From the NCBI GenBank assembly GCA_022577435.1, contig JAKOON010000015.1, positions 12,970,830 through 13,034,829 on the forward strand: a stretch of DNA of 64,000 nucleotides, given 5' to 3'. This stretch comes from Embiotoca jacksoni (taxonomy: Eukaryota > Chordata > Actinopteri > Embiotocidae). The stretch's first letter is position 1. Each line of letters begins with the position of its first letter. Shown here piece after piece: positions 26,980 to 38,905 of the stretch. Below the pieces are notes generated by a model. It saw nothing but the letters and a program-made list of their open reading frames with translations, had not been told where the DNA came from and made no database searches. The position numbers and the translations under genes were made by a program.

Positions 26980-28975
26980 GACTCAAGTAGATGCATCTTT
27001 GAATTTGTGAAGATTCGCCGACAGGTTAATACGCAAACGCACGACATTCTTTCTTATCTTCATTTTCCGCAGCTAAGGAGGAATGTAGTCTGGGTGTCAG
27101 TCACCAGTCCTGACCGTACGATAGACTATACATCAGCACAGTGTGTTTTGTAATCAGGCAACTGCATCCTAGCCTCTGGCACACCGTGACTGCCAGCATT
27201 TGACCTCCATAAACAGGGGCACATAAAAAGAGCCTTCCAGATCAGCTACTACCTAAAGAAGCTCTCTCTCAAGATCTGGTGCTCCTGCTCAGGCAGGGAA
27301 GAACGAAGAGAGGGGTAGCATTTCCATAGGTCAAAACACCTCAGCATTTAACAAAATCCTAAAAGCTGCAGAAGCTGGTTGGAGCACCTTTTATCCAATT
27401 TTCAAGGTGAAGGCATTAATACAGTGGAGTAGAAGCTTCACTGTGACCACCACCTAATAGCTGTCCATCCCTTACTTTCCCCTTCTGCCAAAAATTGCCC
27501 TTGTGAACCAGTTTAGTGGGATTAGCAAGGCCCTTGACTGGAGTCATTCTCTGCAGAACCCCTGGGTGAACTTCTGCTCCAGTAGGTCTTGAGAGACAAC
27601 TCACCTTCAGGCCTTACCAGGGATTATTAGAGTCCACTGAATTCGTGCCCTTTTCAAAAGCCAGCAGGATGCTGTCAGACGAGTTAAAGCAGACAGCAGG
27701 AGACCCTCTTGGATGTTCCAAATGACTAGTTTAGGGCCTCCAGCCTGTGGAGAGAATTGCAACACGGGACCAAACAAAAGAGTAAATTTCCATTCCAGTC
27801 AGGTTTTGTTATTTCCGTCTTTGCTCACTTTGAGATTTTTTTTTTCTCCTCAAGAAGATTCAGTCCTTCTTGATGCTGGTATTAGTGTTGGAGCAGTATT
27901 GATCAGCACTCTGCAAGAGCATGTCAGGTAGATTAAATCACCTGACCCCAGCTTGGTCTCTCAGCATCCATTCAGGATCCTCAGACAGGCGTGCGTTACT
28001 GCAGCTTATCTAATACTGAAATGCAGCTGGAGCTGTGAAAGCCCTCCCTCCCAACATCTCACCGGACACCAGTCACACAGCTGCAACAACTCAAATGCAC
28101 TCAAACACTCAAATATTCTCCTGAAATGCACTATAATGATAAATCTTGTAAAACTCCTAAACGGTTCTTCAAATTTATAACACTAGTTATATTTCAAAAA
28201 ACTGAAAGCAATCCGTTTCCAGCTATTTCAATACATCTGAAATTGAATCAGTCTAAGAAAAAAATTTGAAAGAAGCGGGGGGGCGGAGGGGATTAGATTG
28301 TGGTCAGATGAACCTCTCTGGGCGAACATTTTTATTATTTCCTTTATCTCAATTAATTTAGCTTCAGAAATTAGTTTCTGTTCCTCGAAGAGCTTCACCC
28401 ATACCTATAAAATATGCCTTTTTCCTCTGTCGTGTCTTAAAATTGACAGCTTTTAAAAAATGCACTGTTTACAAATATTGTCAATGTGAAACAAACCTGT
28501 TCAGCTTCAGAGCTCATGTAAAATTCATGCTCATGCGTAAAACATAAACCGAGCCAGCGGTGGGGTATCAGCAACTCATGAGAGGACAGCGTGTTGTAAT
28601 TATAGATGTGGGCTTTAAAGAACACTGCAAAAGACTGGTCGTGCCGAACATGCTCACTAAGACTGATGACACAATTAAGGAAGCTATGTACGCTCCATAC
28701 AAAGAAAATAGCACTCATGACTCCTGGATGACTCACATTTTAGTGAGTCATGAATTGGACTGTACTCTACAAAATTAAAAAAAGAGGGGATGCCACTTTC
28801 AGTACTGTGAGATTTATGCAACAATTATGTAAGCTTACAGTTCTAGGTATATGCTTTTTAATCACTTGAGGACACCAGCAGGGGCTTAAAAATGTTTCTT
28901 GGTGGTTATACAAGGTGCCACTGGCGACTAAAAGATATCAGTCACTCCAAAGTCACAAATATAGTATATATTAAT
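26980..28975. other. Intergenic DNA, no gene recognised
   Basis: Only short unsupported frames. Apart from the AP-1-like cluster near 28.73 kb I see nothing specific. Confidence 0.6.
28716..28751. promoter_or_regulatory. Cluster of AP-1-like sites with a palindrome
   Basis: atgactcac (28,728-28,736) and gtgagtcat (28,743-28,751) form a 9-bp inverted pair around a 6-nt spacer, and another tgactc lies at 28,718-28,723. This is sequence evidence only. Confidence 0.4.
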
Positions 28976-28984
28976 AGTAGCCTA

Positions 28985-29545
28985 TTAAGGGTGCGCCGAT
29001 CAGGATTTTTTTTCTTTCTACCAATACCGATCACCGATCACAAGGTATATATGTGACTTTTTATTCATCGTGTAGTGTCGTTTAAAAAGAAGCATTAATT
29101 GACAAATGTTTTTTTATTGGCAGGCAACATGTGCAACATATTCCACGCTCACTCTTCGAGACAAGTCTTAAACCAGCAGCCTCTGCTTAATGGACAGACA
29201 TTTTTCAGAGAGGTTGGATAGAGATCATTCATATTAGTCATACCTCTAAAAACCTTCTTCTTAGGCATCAATGCATTTTTCTTTGTAATTACAAGCGTCG
29301 CTGGCAGACCTTTTGTTCCTCTTCTCATTGTCTGGGAAATATCTTTCTTTACACTTTTTTTTTTTTTTATTGATAAGAAAAATAAAAACTTTTTCAGACA
29401 CCTGGATGTGCTGCCAGACCACTGAAGCCATTTTAGCTGCACTCAGAAAGTTTTTCATCCTGTCATTGGCATCCTCTGATCTGCCTTTCTGCCGATCAAA
29501 CTTTTGAGAGCTATAGTATCGGCTGATTATGATCGGAGCCCTTAA
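28985..29545. mobile_element. 561-bp TIR element with 6-bp flanking duplication
   Basis: The ends ttaagggtgcgccgatca and tgatcggagcccttaa are imperfect inverted repeats of 16-18 bp. The hexamer agccta flanks both sides (28,979-28,984 and 29,546-29,551). The interior is A/T rich with short broken frames (for example minus 29,149-29,442) and no transposase I recognise. It is probably a non-autonomous DNA transposon, possibly hAT-like with a degraded 8-bp duplication. Confidence 0.75.
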
Positions 29546-29976
29546 AGCCTAGACTGTCCAGGTTACTCTTCTATCACTCCACTAACTACCATGCAAGTGA
29601 TTACTTTCTCATTTATATTTTAAAGGAATAGTTTGACATTTTTTTATTATTCAGATGAACATGTCAGTCAGAGCTAATCAGCTGCTATCCTCCGCCACAT
29701 ATTAACCATACAGACACGACAGCCATATCAGTCCTCTTATCCAGGTAAATAAATATTATATTATGCCTTTAGTTGGTGAAATGTATTCTACTGTGTTCTG
29801 TTCTGTTTCACTCTCCAGCTTATGGGTTTTGATTTTGGCAGCCACGACTTGAGGATGATAAATAACTAATCAATTGCTCCTCTCAACCAAATCCAGCACC
29901 AGCAGGAGTGCAGCAGGCTCCACTCATTGCTGTCACATACTGAAACTGAGGGTCCATCATACAGAGCAGCTGACCC

Positions 29977-30908
29977 CAGCCATACCACCGATTAGCCACG
30001 ACATTGCAACCACCTTTCTAATATTGTGTTGATGCCCCTCGTACCAACAAAACAGCTGTGACCCATTGAGGCCTGGACTCCACAGAACCTCTGAAGGTGG
30101 TCTGTGGTATCAGACATCAAGAAGTTAGCAGCAGATCCTTCAAGTTCTCCCAGATGTGAGATGGGGTCTCCATTGATCAGACTTTTTCCAACATGTCCCA
30201 CAGATGCTTAATCGGATTGGGATCTTAAGAGGCCAAGTCTCCACAAGGAGTTGATGTTCTTCAAACAATTCCTCAACAAATGTTGCAGTGCAGCAGGGCG
30301 CATTATGTTGCTTAAAGAGGCCAGGTCATCAGGGGATACCACTGCCATGAAAAGGGTATATGTGGTCTTTAACAACGTTTATGTTGGTGGTACTTGTCAA
30401 TATAACCCACACGTGAATGCCAGGACCTAAAGTTTCCAAGCAGAACATTAACCAGAGCATCATGCTGCCTCCACCGACTAGCCTTCCTCCCCGATTGCAT
30501 TGAGGGTTCACACCTTTCTATCACAGCCAGCATTAAGGTTTTCAGCAGTTTGTTCTTCAGCAATTCTTCTATGGGTTTAAACTACACCTGCCAGCCCTCA
30601 ATCGCCACGTGCATCGATGGGTCTTGGGTTCCCATCACCCTGTCACTGGTTCTCCGGTTGTCCTTCCTCGGAGCACTTTCTGTAGGTTCAAACCGCTGCA
30701 TACCGCTGTTTTGAAAAAGCTCTGACCCAGTCGTCTAGCCATCACAGTTTGGCCCTCGTCAAAGTCGCTCAAATCCTTACGCCTGGCCAGTTTCCCTGTT
30801 TACAACTTCCAGCAACAACTATAAACTTGCTGCCTAATATTGACCACCTTTGACAGTTGCCATAGTAACGACAGAATCAAGGTTATTTACTTAATCTGTC
30901 AGTGTCTA
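29977..30908 (-). mobile_element. Decayed Tc1-like (Tc1/mariner) transposon
   Basis: On the minus strand it reads, in order, decayed pieces of the common fish Tc1-like transposase: the N-terminal region near 30,740-30,790 (gacgactgggtcagagc context), a central part at 30,420-30,520 (aatgttctgcttggaaac) and the end near 30,010-30,080. Left end cgattagccacgacattgc and right end ttacttaatctgtcagtg are degraded forms of the terminal repeats. Frameshifts, stops and internal deletion make it inactive. Confidence 0.8.
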
Positions 30909-33900
30909 TCGACCCACTTCAGTTTGAAATATCTTCATCTTCATATCTGACCCCCCCCCCCCCTCCCCTAAAAAAAAGAAGAAAAAAACACTTCTCTTCT
31001 CTGTTTGCATGTTACTCGACACAAAAACATCCACTCTATCACCCAACAAGCCTGGCAGGACAGAAGCAGCCGCGGTGTGTGCTTTGCCAGCGCTGGTTAC
31101 CAAAATCAGCTGGAGCATGCCTGCCAACAGTGCCATCGATTTCTGCTGTGGCTCCGAGGTACTTTAAGCCCGGGCGTGGTCCCAGGTCACAGCTCAACAG
31201 CTCGACGCCTGTGCGTCTCTCTGTGGTTTCTCTTTCACAGCAGACTGAACCGGGGAGCCCAACGCCAGCTGGCCTGCCTGAAGCTTTTCGCCCAGATATT
31301 CCATCAAAGTGCGGTGTGGTAATTAGACAGGGTTAACGCCAAGCCAAGCCACAGGTGCCTCTTCATTATTGGACAAGTTGATTAAAAAGTGTCCCACAGC
31401 AGCATCCGATGAATAGGTTCAGGTATCGTTTTTTGTTTGTTTGGCACACACAAATCTGTGCTCTTTCGGTAGCACATTCCTTTTTGCATATTTCTCCCAT
31501 TTAAAGTAGTCAGTTCATTTGTCTCTCAGCATTGGCCTAACTCATCTTCTCCATGTGTCGCCTGGCTCAGTGTTGTGGTTGGGACAGTGATTACTCCAGG
31601 TAGGCTATGGATTAGCCAGACTGTGGAGAACACATTGATCTACGGTCCAATTCATCTGATATTGGCTTCTGCTCAATAGAGGGGGAGAAGTGCACCATGA
31701 AAATCGATCTTGTAAGGACAGGGGGCGCCCGTTTAGGAAACAGGTTATAATTGAGGAGACTTTTTCCACAAGAAAACATCAAATGTCTTTGATTGAGTAC
31801 AGCATGCATTTGGCAGTACACTCTGATGATAAACAGACTTTTGATCATTTACAGAAGCTCATGGTTTTGGTGTAAATACTTGATTGGTGTACTCGAATGT
31901 CATAAATGGAAATATTTAGAGTAAAAAAAAACTATTTTTTTCAAACCTTACGGAAGTGAAGGAAACCACAGATTTTTTTTTTTTTTGGTTTGACAAGCAG
32001 CTACCAACAGCTTCCTTTTCTCCGCTCCAAAAGAAAAAAAAAAAGAGAGAATAGCCACAGCCATAAATCACAATATGAATGGATGATCATTTTTAATCCA
32101 ACTAACTTTTTAAAAGCTGTCCACATTATTTCCTCCACAGTTTGAAACACAATAGTCTTTGATGAGCACAACGCAAGTGGACAGTGATATATTGCACAGA
32201 GAAACAACCCCGCTGCGGCTCTGCTGGAAAAGCTACGCACAAGAAATGAATACAAGTCATTATTTGTTTACTGAGCTTAAGTTTGACCTCGCACGATCTT
32301 CGTACTGGCATATGACTGCATACCAGTGAGAAGAGCAGCCCAGGATGCTGCAGGTGTGCATCCTGCCGCAACCACGCAGATGAATACTGATGATCGGCAT
32401 ACTTCACCAGATCTGTCAAATTAAGCAGATACAATAGGGGGAGGAGGCCCCTTCTCTGCATGATTTACCGAGTGAAGTGTTATCGTGGATAGTGACACCG
32501 GAGAAGTCGCTATGTGACAACACCAGCTACAGCAACCGGTCACGCAGCAGCAAAAACGGGGTAATAGTCTACGGCTGTGTAGGATGAACATAACACCTGA
32601 AACATCAACATGGTAATAGATGCACTCGTTGAGGCATTAGCATATTGATGAAAAACTCTTTTGGAAACATGCACGTGTATATGTGCACGTGTGGGCGTTC
32701 ATGAGGTACTTGATTTTAGTTGTTCGGAGTTTGATTATTGTGAAGCTATTTGTGGAGAAGTGGATGACAAGGTCCCCTTTCTAAAGAAAATATTCTTTTT
32801 TTTTTTTTTTCCCCGTCACAGGCGAGTTATTTAGTCAAGCATCCTTATCTTAGAATTAAGCCCCATGGCAACAACCGTAATGATGCGCTCCACTATAATC
32901 ATCCAAAACTGTTCTTTGTGTAACAGAGCATCAGGTAAACACATCAAATCCTCAACTTGATTTTCAGCCTTGAAGATGTATCCAAAATGTATGCAAATCA
33001 ACAACAGAAAACACGTGGGTGACTGTTTTCTGTTATGGGTTCATACTATATTTAAAGGATGACACAACTTGAAAGGCCTCTGGTGGGTGAAAATAAAAAA
33101 AAAACAACAACGCAGGTCTTTGCTTTCAGTTGTACACAGGACCAATTGTGGAAGTCCTCAAAAAGGCCAGCGCTTCATTTCCCTGCGTGACTCACAGGAC
33201 TCTTGCACCGCTGAGGGGGATGAGGAGAAAGGCTCGTCTCGTCGGAGCCCGACATGAACTTGCCCTCCCGAAAGGCTCTGATGTGACTGACGCCTCTCTC
33301 CTCTTTGTCTTTGTCACTCCAATTAGCTCGATGACGGGTGCACGTGGAGAAACGAGACAATCAGTTACCCTCCCCTCCCCTCCCCTGCCCTCTCTTCATC
33401 CTCCCTGCGTCTTGATAACGCGCTGCCCTTTGCCACTTCCTTTCTATTACTTTTAATTCCTCAGCTTTTTCCCCTCCCTTTCGACTATCCCCCCCTCCCC
33501 CATTTATACCCTGACTGGCTTCTCATTGTTTGCTCATAACATATCCCCTCGCTCTTCTCCCTCCACTCTTGTTTCACTGCAGCACGCCGAGAGTCAGGGT
33601 GACGGCGAGGGAAAAAGAGGCAGCGTGTCATTCAGACCGACGCTTCTTCCTGCTTTGCACGCAGACACACTGTGGAAAAATCACTGCCAAATAACACCAC
33701 CACAGGTAGCAGTAAACCAGGACCAAGTCACATTAAACGCTGCACTATCCCCGGTGGCGTCCTCGCGAACACAGCTTTGTCTAATTACGGAGGCCAACGG
33801 GATACATTTCTCAGGCCATTTATTTGTCAAACGCGGGAGTCCAATATATCTGGAAAATCAATAGGCATCCTGGGTTATTTAAAACACTGATGTCACTGCA

Positions 33901-35570
33901 GGTTTTTAGGGTGGGTCTTCTCCACACAAAGTTTAATGGTGGAAGTTTGCCATCTGCTGGTAATAAACATCACTTTCTCAAGTGGCCTCGATCAAACCTC
34001 ACCGATGGTTTCTTTAGAACCGCTCACCGCCCCTGACATTTACTGCTGCCAAATGTCCACCAAAAAAAACCATTTCATTCGTTTAAGGTCAAAGAGAAAT
34101 TCTTGACATTTTGACTAAAAGGATGAAAGTAAAATGTCCAAGCTGTCCCAATTTTCAAGCTCGTTTTCTATTTCGAAGTTGTTTCAGGTGGAAAGATCCT
34201 TCACATTTCATGCGTCATTTATTTTTAGTTACTCGCGTAGAAGCGTTGATCTTTCAGGTGTCCGAGTCTCCAGCCCTGCACCCTTGTACAGGACAACACA
34301 CTGCAAAGCCTCTCATTACTTTTCGGTCTTATTGAACAGCTACTGAAGCTCATCCACTTACACAGCATAATTTAATGGAACTGGAGTTTTAAATGATTCA
34401 ACCAAATTGTACCATTCTCCCTTTGCTATGAGACTGATTTGAAATTACTCTCAAATCCAATTTGACGATTTTAACATTAAATTGGCAAACTAGAATTGCC
34501 TTTAAAAAAAAAAAAAAAACAATGACTCAAAAGACATTCACTATTGCATTGGACAAACCAGAAAATTCAATTAGGCACAAAAAGCCACCTCGGAAACCAT
34601 ATTAAAAACAAGTGTGCAAAGCCTTTCCTTAAATAAAAGCAGCAATACCACAGTGTCCAAACACTGTAACAGTAAAAAAAAAGTTCCAAAGATATGCATG
34701 CAACACATTATTCACTGGGTAAAGATGGGTCTTTAAACTGCAAGGTACAAAAATATTACACAATAACATAGCAGTTCCCAAATCCCAAATCTGCAAACTC
34801 TTTTACATTAACCCCCCCCAAAAGACACATTCAGTCATAACAATTAATGTATTTAACATTTTACTAAGGTAGTAACTGTATTTCTTTTCGAGGAATGACT
34901 GAAGGTCCATGAATTAAGTAGCGTTTGTATAGGGATTGTAAGATTTTAAAGTGTATACGTTTGACTTTATAATCAACATTTGCTGCGTTTTCATGGCAGT
35001 CACGACTCCTACCTGTCAACGCAAAGTCAGCAGCTCACAGCTAGCCGGCTGGTAAGAAAAGTGTGGAGCACTTCGCAGTTAGCCAAGTAGGAAGAGAGAT
35101 ATTTTCCTCGTAGTGAAGGAGAACAGAAACAGTTTCAGGAGAGCGAATATTACTTACATTCGCCTCTTGGGTTCAAACGGTGGCGTCGCTTGTTTCTGTG
35201 TTTCTCGTTGCTCCCGGAGAAGCAAACAAGAGTTGGTCGACGGCGGAGGTCAAGGGTCAAACCCGAGTGTCTTGGGGTGGGGCTTCGTCTAAAAAAAACG
35301 ATGAGGCTTTTATTTTGAGATGACACAGGAAGTCACGGCCTTTTTGTCTGATGGTGTACCTTTGTCACTCGGTAAGCAGCAGACATTTCAGTTACATGGC
35401 GTGGCCCTGCTGTAGTTTCCAGACAAACGTAGTTCATGGCATGTTTAAATAAAAGCCAGTAGTTTTCTGCGGGTGTCTCTGGCTTCAGTGTTGCATTATT
35501 TTGATCTGACCAACGCAATGTTTACCATTTGTTGTATCTCTATGCTGTTCTTTTCTCTCTTTGCTCTTCT
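30900..35570. other. Intergenic DNA, no gene recognised
   Basis: Open frames at 30,902-31,336, 33,130-33,456 and 33,526-33,864 lack an ATG or splice support and match no family I know. There are poly-C and poly-A runs at 30,950 and 34,504. A mildly CpG-rich stretch at 35,140-35,290 could be a promoter fragment but no donor fits. Confidence 0.6.
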
Positions 35571-35574
35571 CTTA

Positions 35575-36775
35575 CCCACTGCTTCTGCCGGAGGTTTCTT
35601 CTTGTTAAACAGGTTTTCCCTTTATGAGTTGAAAGGTTTTTTTTTCCCTGTTAAAAAGGAGGTTTTTTTCCTTCCAGGTGTCGGCGGTTACTTCCTGTTA
35701 AAATGGAGGTGTTTTCCTTCCAGGTGTCAGAGGTTACTTCCTGTTAAAAGGGAGGTTTTTTTCTTCCAGGTGTCAGAGGTTACTTCCTGTTAAAAGGGAG
35801 TTGTTTTTTTCTTCCAGGTGTAGGAGGTTACTTCCTGTTAAAAGGGAGCTTTTTTTCTTCCAGGTGTCAGAAGTTACTTCCTGTTAAAAGGGAGCTTTTT
35901 TTCTTCCAGATGTAGGAGGTTACTTCCTGTTAAAGGGGAGTTTTTTTTTCTTACAGATGCAGGAGGTTACTTCCTGTTAAAAGGGAGGTTTTTTTTTCTT
36001 CCAGGTGTCAGAGGTTACTTCCTGTTAAAAGGGAGGTTTTTTTTTCTTCCAGGTGTCAGAGGTTACTTCCTGTTAAAAGGGAGTTTTTTTTCTTCCAGGT
36101 GTCAGAGGTCACTTCCTGTTAAAAGGGAGTTTTTTTTTTCTTCCAGGTGTAGGAGGTTACTTCCTGTTAAAAGGGAGTTTTTTTTCTTCCAGGTGTCAGA
36201 GGTTACTTCCTGTTAAAAGGGAGTTTTTTTTCTTCCAGATGTAGGAGGTTACTTCCTGTTAAAGGGGAGTTTTTTTTTTCTTCCAGGTGTCAGAGGTTAC
36301 TTCCTGTTAAAAGGGAGTTTTTTTTCTTACAGATGCAGGAGGTTACTTCCTGTTAAAAGGGAGGTTTTTTTTCTTCCAGGTGTCAGAGGTTACTTCCTGC
36401 TAAAACTGAGTTTTTTTCCTTCCAGGTGTTTGAGGTTACTTCCTGTTAAAAGGGAGTTTTTTTTTCTTCCAGGTGTCAGAGGTTACTTCCTGTTAAAAGG
36501 GAGCTTTTTTTCTTCCAGATGTAGGAGGTTACTTCCTGTTAAAAGGGAGGTTTTTTTTTTCTTCCAGGCATCGGAGGTTACTTCCTGTTAAAAGGGAGTT
36601 TTTTTTTCTTCCAGGTGTCGGAGGTTACTTCCTGTTAAAAGGGAGCTTTTTCCTTCCAGGCGTTACTCATTATGGATTGTTGAACAGCTGGGTTTCTCTC
36701 CATAATGTTGCAAGGTTTTACTGTAACAACCTTACTGTGTTAAGTGCCTTGAGATGACATTTGCTACTGGAAAAA
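35575..36775 (+). mobile_element. Dispersed teleost repeat containing the minisatellite
   Basis: The flanks of the array carry the conserved end of a common fish interspersed sequence (ttactgtaacaaccttactg, taagtgccttgagatgacat, then an A-rich tail at 36,770-36,783). The identity is from memory of fish genomes, so only the repeat nature is firm. Confidence 0.55.
35640..36662 (+). repeat. Minisatellite, about 21 units of ~47 bp
   Basis: Twenty-one copies of a unit that reads cttccaggtgtcagaggtt, acttcctgttaaaagggag and a T run of 6-10, spaced 44-50 bp apart. Variation is in the T run and in gtgtcag versus tgtagg or tgcagg subtypes, which recur in blocks. The flanks (aggtttcttcttgttaaac on the left; gggtttctctccataatg and gtgccttgagatgac on the right) match a dispersed teleost repeat in which this motif normally occurs once, so the array looks like an internal expansion of that element. 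Confidence 0.93.
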
Positions 36776-37587
36776 AAAAAAGAAAGGATTTTGAAAAAGC
36801 ATTAGGTCCAGCTGGGTAATTCAGTTATTGTACATTAAATGATTGAATTAGCACCTATGACACCAACCAGCAAGAAGTAATTGTAATAGAAGAGAATAAA
36901 TTGGAATGGAGAATCACGTTACACAACATACATGATGTCTGGAGACGACCTTTTTGACCTCATCAAAAGGGAATATGACAAGAACATAGACATCTTACAG
37001 ATTTATGCTTTCTGCTATATGTAAACACAGGATAGCACATGTACAACAGTTACATTATGACCAGTAGACATGGAAGGTTTAAACATAATGACAAATATCA
37101 CTGACCCTTTTCAACAGGAGCTACAGTTCCAGGCACATAAAAATGGGGTGATGGGATAAAGTTACAATCTGGTGTCATTGCCATTTAAAGTTTATAGATA
37201 AATAGCGTAAATGTACATTTATTTGTCACCGTGATGAAAAATGGCTGAAATTTAGCAACAGGGGGAGTAAAAATTCAAGGGTAGGCAACCTTTTTTTTTT
37301 TTTTTTTTTTAAAGGTGGCTGGCTTATCCATCATAACTAATGCTGTGGTGTCCTTGATCTTCCTCATCACGTTTTAAGTGAAAAAACAAGCCTTCAATCA
37401 TTTCTCCATTACTGAAACTGACATTCAATACGTGCTATAGAAGTAAAATGTTTCATCAGTGTAACAGCCAGGCAATGTGTAATTTAAAATCGTTTCATGA
37501 GATTCAAAATAATTAGTCACATGCCAAATCCCAGTGCACACCTAAAGAAAGAAAGAAAAAAAAAAAAAAACATGCTGAGTTTACCTT

Positions 37588-38894
37588 TTTGAATGTGTCA
37601 TGGCACCGTTTATTTCGTAAAGTTATGCATAACCTTTCAACTTGATCATTGTACAGTATATGTTGAACTTCATGACATTATTAGAATATCAGGCATGTCA
37701 GATCAGCATCGCCGACAGAAAGAAGCAGCATATCTGTCAGGAGCTGACACAGAGAGAGCATGACCGCTCCATGTAGAAGAGGGGTGGGGGGTGGGGGTGG
37801 GGAAGAGGACAGGGCAAGACTCCCAGAGGCAGATGAGGAAGCATGACATACAGAGTGTAGGAAGGGGGATAAATAAGCATGGAAGCCACGGGGCTGCGAA
37901 GGAAGAGGAGAGGAATGACAGCCATACATGCTCACAAGGGAAAAGAAGGGGGAGAATCACACGGAAAAGGAGAAGAGGAACAGACGAGAGGCAAAATACC
38001 CCTCACAGTGAGGAGGAGGAGGAGGAGGACGAAGGAGTCAGCACAGAAATGCAACAGGACCAGATCAGAGCCTGCAGACTCTTCATTCTAGTTATCACCA
38101 CACCTAGAATGCATCTGAAATTCTAGACTTGAACACATTTCGAGAGGTTTTTTTTTTTTAAACACAACGGGATCTATCCATCACCAGTGCAACTCTGGCC
38201 TCTATCAGTCTGAATATAGTCCTGCCGTTCGTCAAGGTACGCTCAGGTGCTTGTATGCTGGCGTGCACTCAACGCTCACACCAACCCTGTGTGACTGAAG
38301 CAGGATAAGCGGCCAAAACGGTAACACCATGGCCAAAAGCATGCAAGCAATGTGGGGAAAACACGTTAAAAAAAAAAAAAAAAAAAAAATGAAAAGAAAA
38401 GAAAGAAAATAAATACATCTTGGGATAAAAAAAATCTTAATACATTATCTTAAAATTTTCCTTTTCTTGTTTTGTGTTTCATATATATATATTCTAAACA
38501 CACATCTTTGTACATTTTGGTATAAGTTCTCTTTCTTGCAGGGAGATCAGGGGGGAAAATGGGTGTTAAATGGTAGAGGAGGGAGGTGGGGGAGGTTTCT
38601 TGGGGCAATCCCGCTTCCCTGATTGCCTTGTGCTGAGGAGGGGGTGGGGGACGGTGGGGTGGGGCGCTGCATCACAAAGATGACTCCTCCCTTCAAACGT
38701 TTGCTCACACTCAAAGTCTCTCATTCTCTGTGGCGACCGTGGGCGATGGAAAAAAAAAAAAAAAAGAGGGCTCAGCAGTGAGAGGACAAGCTTATGGGAC
38801 GTCCAGAAAGTCCAGGACACAAGAAGTAGGGACAGACTACGAGTCGGTACTTCCTCTTTGGGACCAGAGCCAAAAGCTGCGGCACGGACTTCCA
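37588..38894 (-). other. arhgef12: arhgef12 3' UTR (probable)
   Basis: Follows the stop codon. No AATAAA or ATTAAA on the minus strand was seen until 37,609-37,614, giving a 3' UTR of about 1.3 kb. It contains poly-A/T runs (38,366-38,388 and 38,752-38,765), a purine-rich tract at 37,780-38,040 and a second AATAAA further on, near 37,218. The extent is inferred. Confidence 0.5.
37609..37614 (-). terminator. Candidate polyadenylation signal AATAAA for arhgef12
   Basis: The plus strand reads tttatt, so the minus strand reads AATAAA. It is the first canonical signal after the stop codon. A cleavage site about 15-25 nt below it is expected. Confidence 0.45.
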
Positions 38895-38905
38895 CTATCT
38901 CTTAT
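38895..38905 (-). CDS. arhgef12: arhgef12 last coding exon and stop
   Basis: After acceptor ttcctcag the frame reads (D)KR then TAG. Human LARG also ends shortly after a DK-rich tail (DKHSDKS). Phase 1 entry is exact. Confidence 0.85.

Noticed and set aside
29149..29442. 97-codon minus-strand Lys-rich frame inside the TIR element
   Set aside because: Interrupted in other frames, Lys run from poly-A, and no zinc-finger or transposase motif that I could confirm.
30902..31336. 144-codon plus-strand frame
   Set aside because: No ATG in the frame (it starts GTG), overlaps the end of the Tc1-like remnant, and includes poly-C/A-derived Pro and Lys runs.
33526..33864. 112-codon plus-strand frame
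   Set aside because: Starts with TTG, has no internal ATG, no splice support and no family match.
35640..36662. CRISPR-like appearance of regular repeats
   Set aside because: Units are contiguous and lack unique spacers, and the DNA is eukaryotic. It is a minisatellite.
37791..38126. 111-codon plus-strand Arg/Glu-rich frame
   Set aside because: It is the antisense of the arhgef12 3' UTR purine-rich tract; composition comes from gga/gaa repeats.
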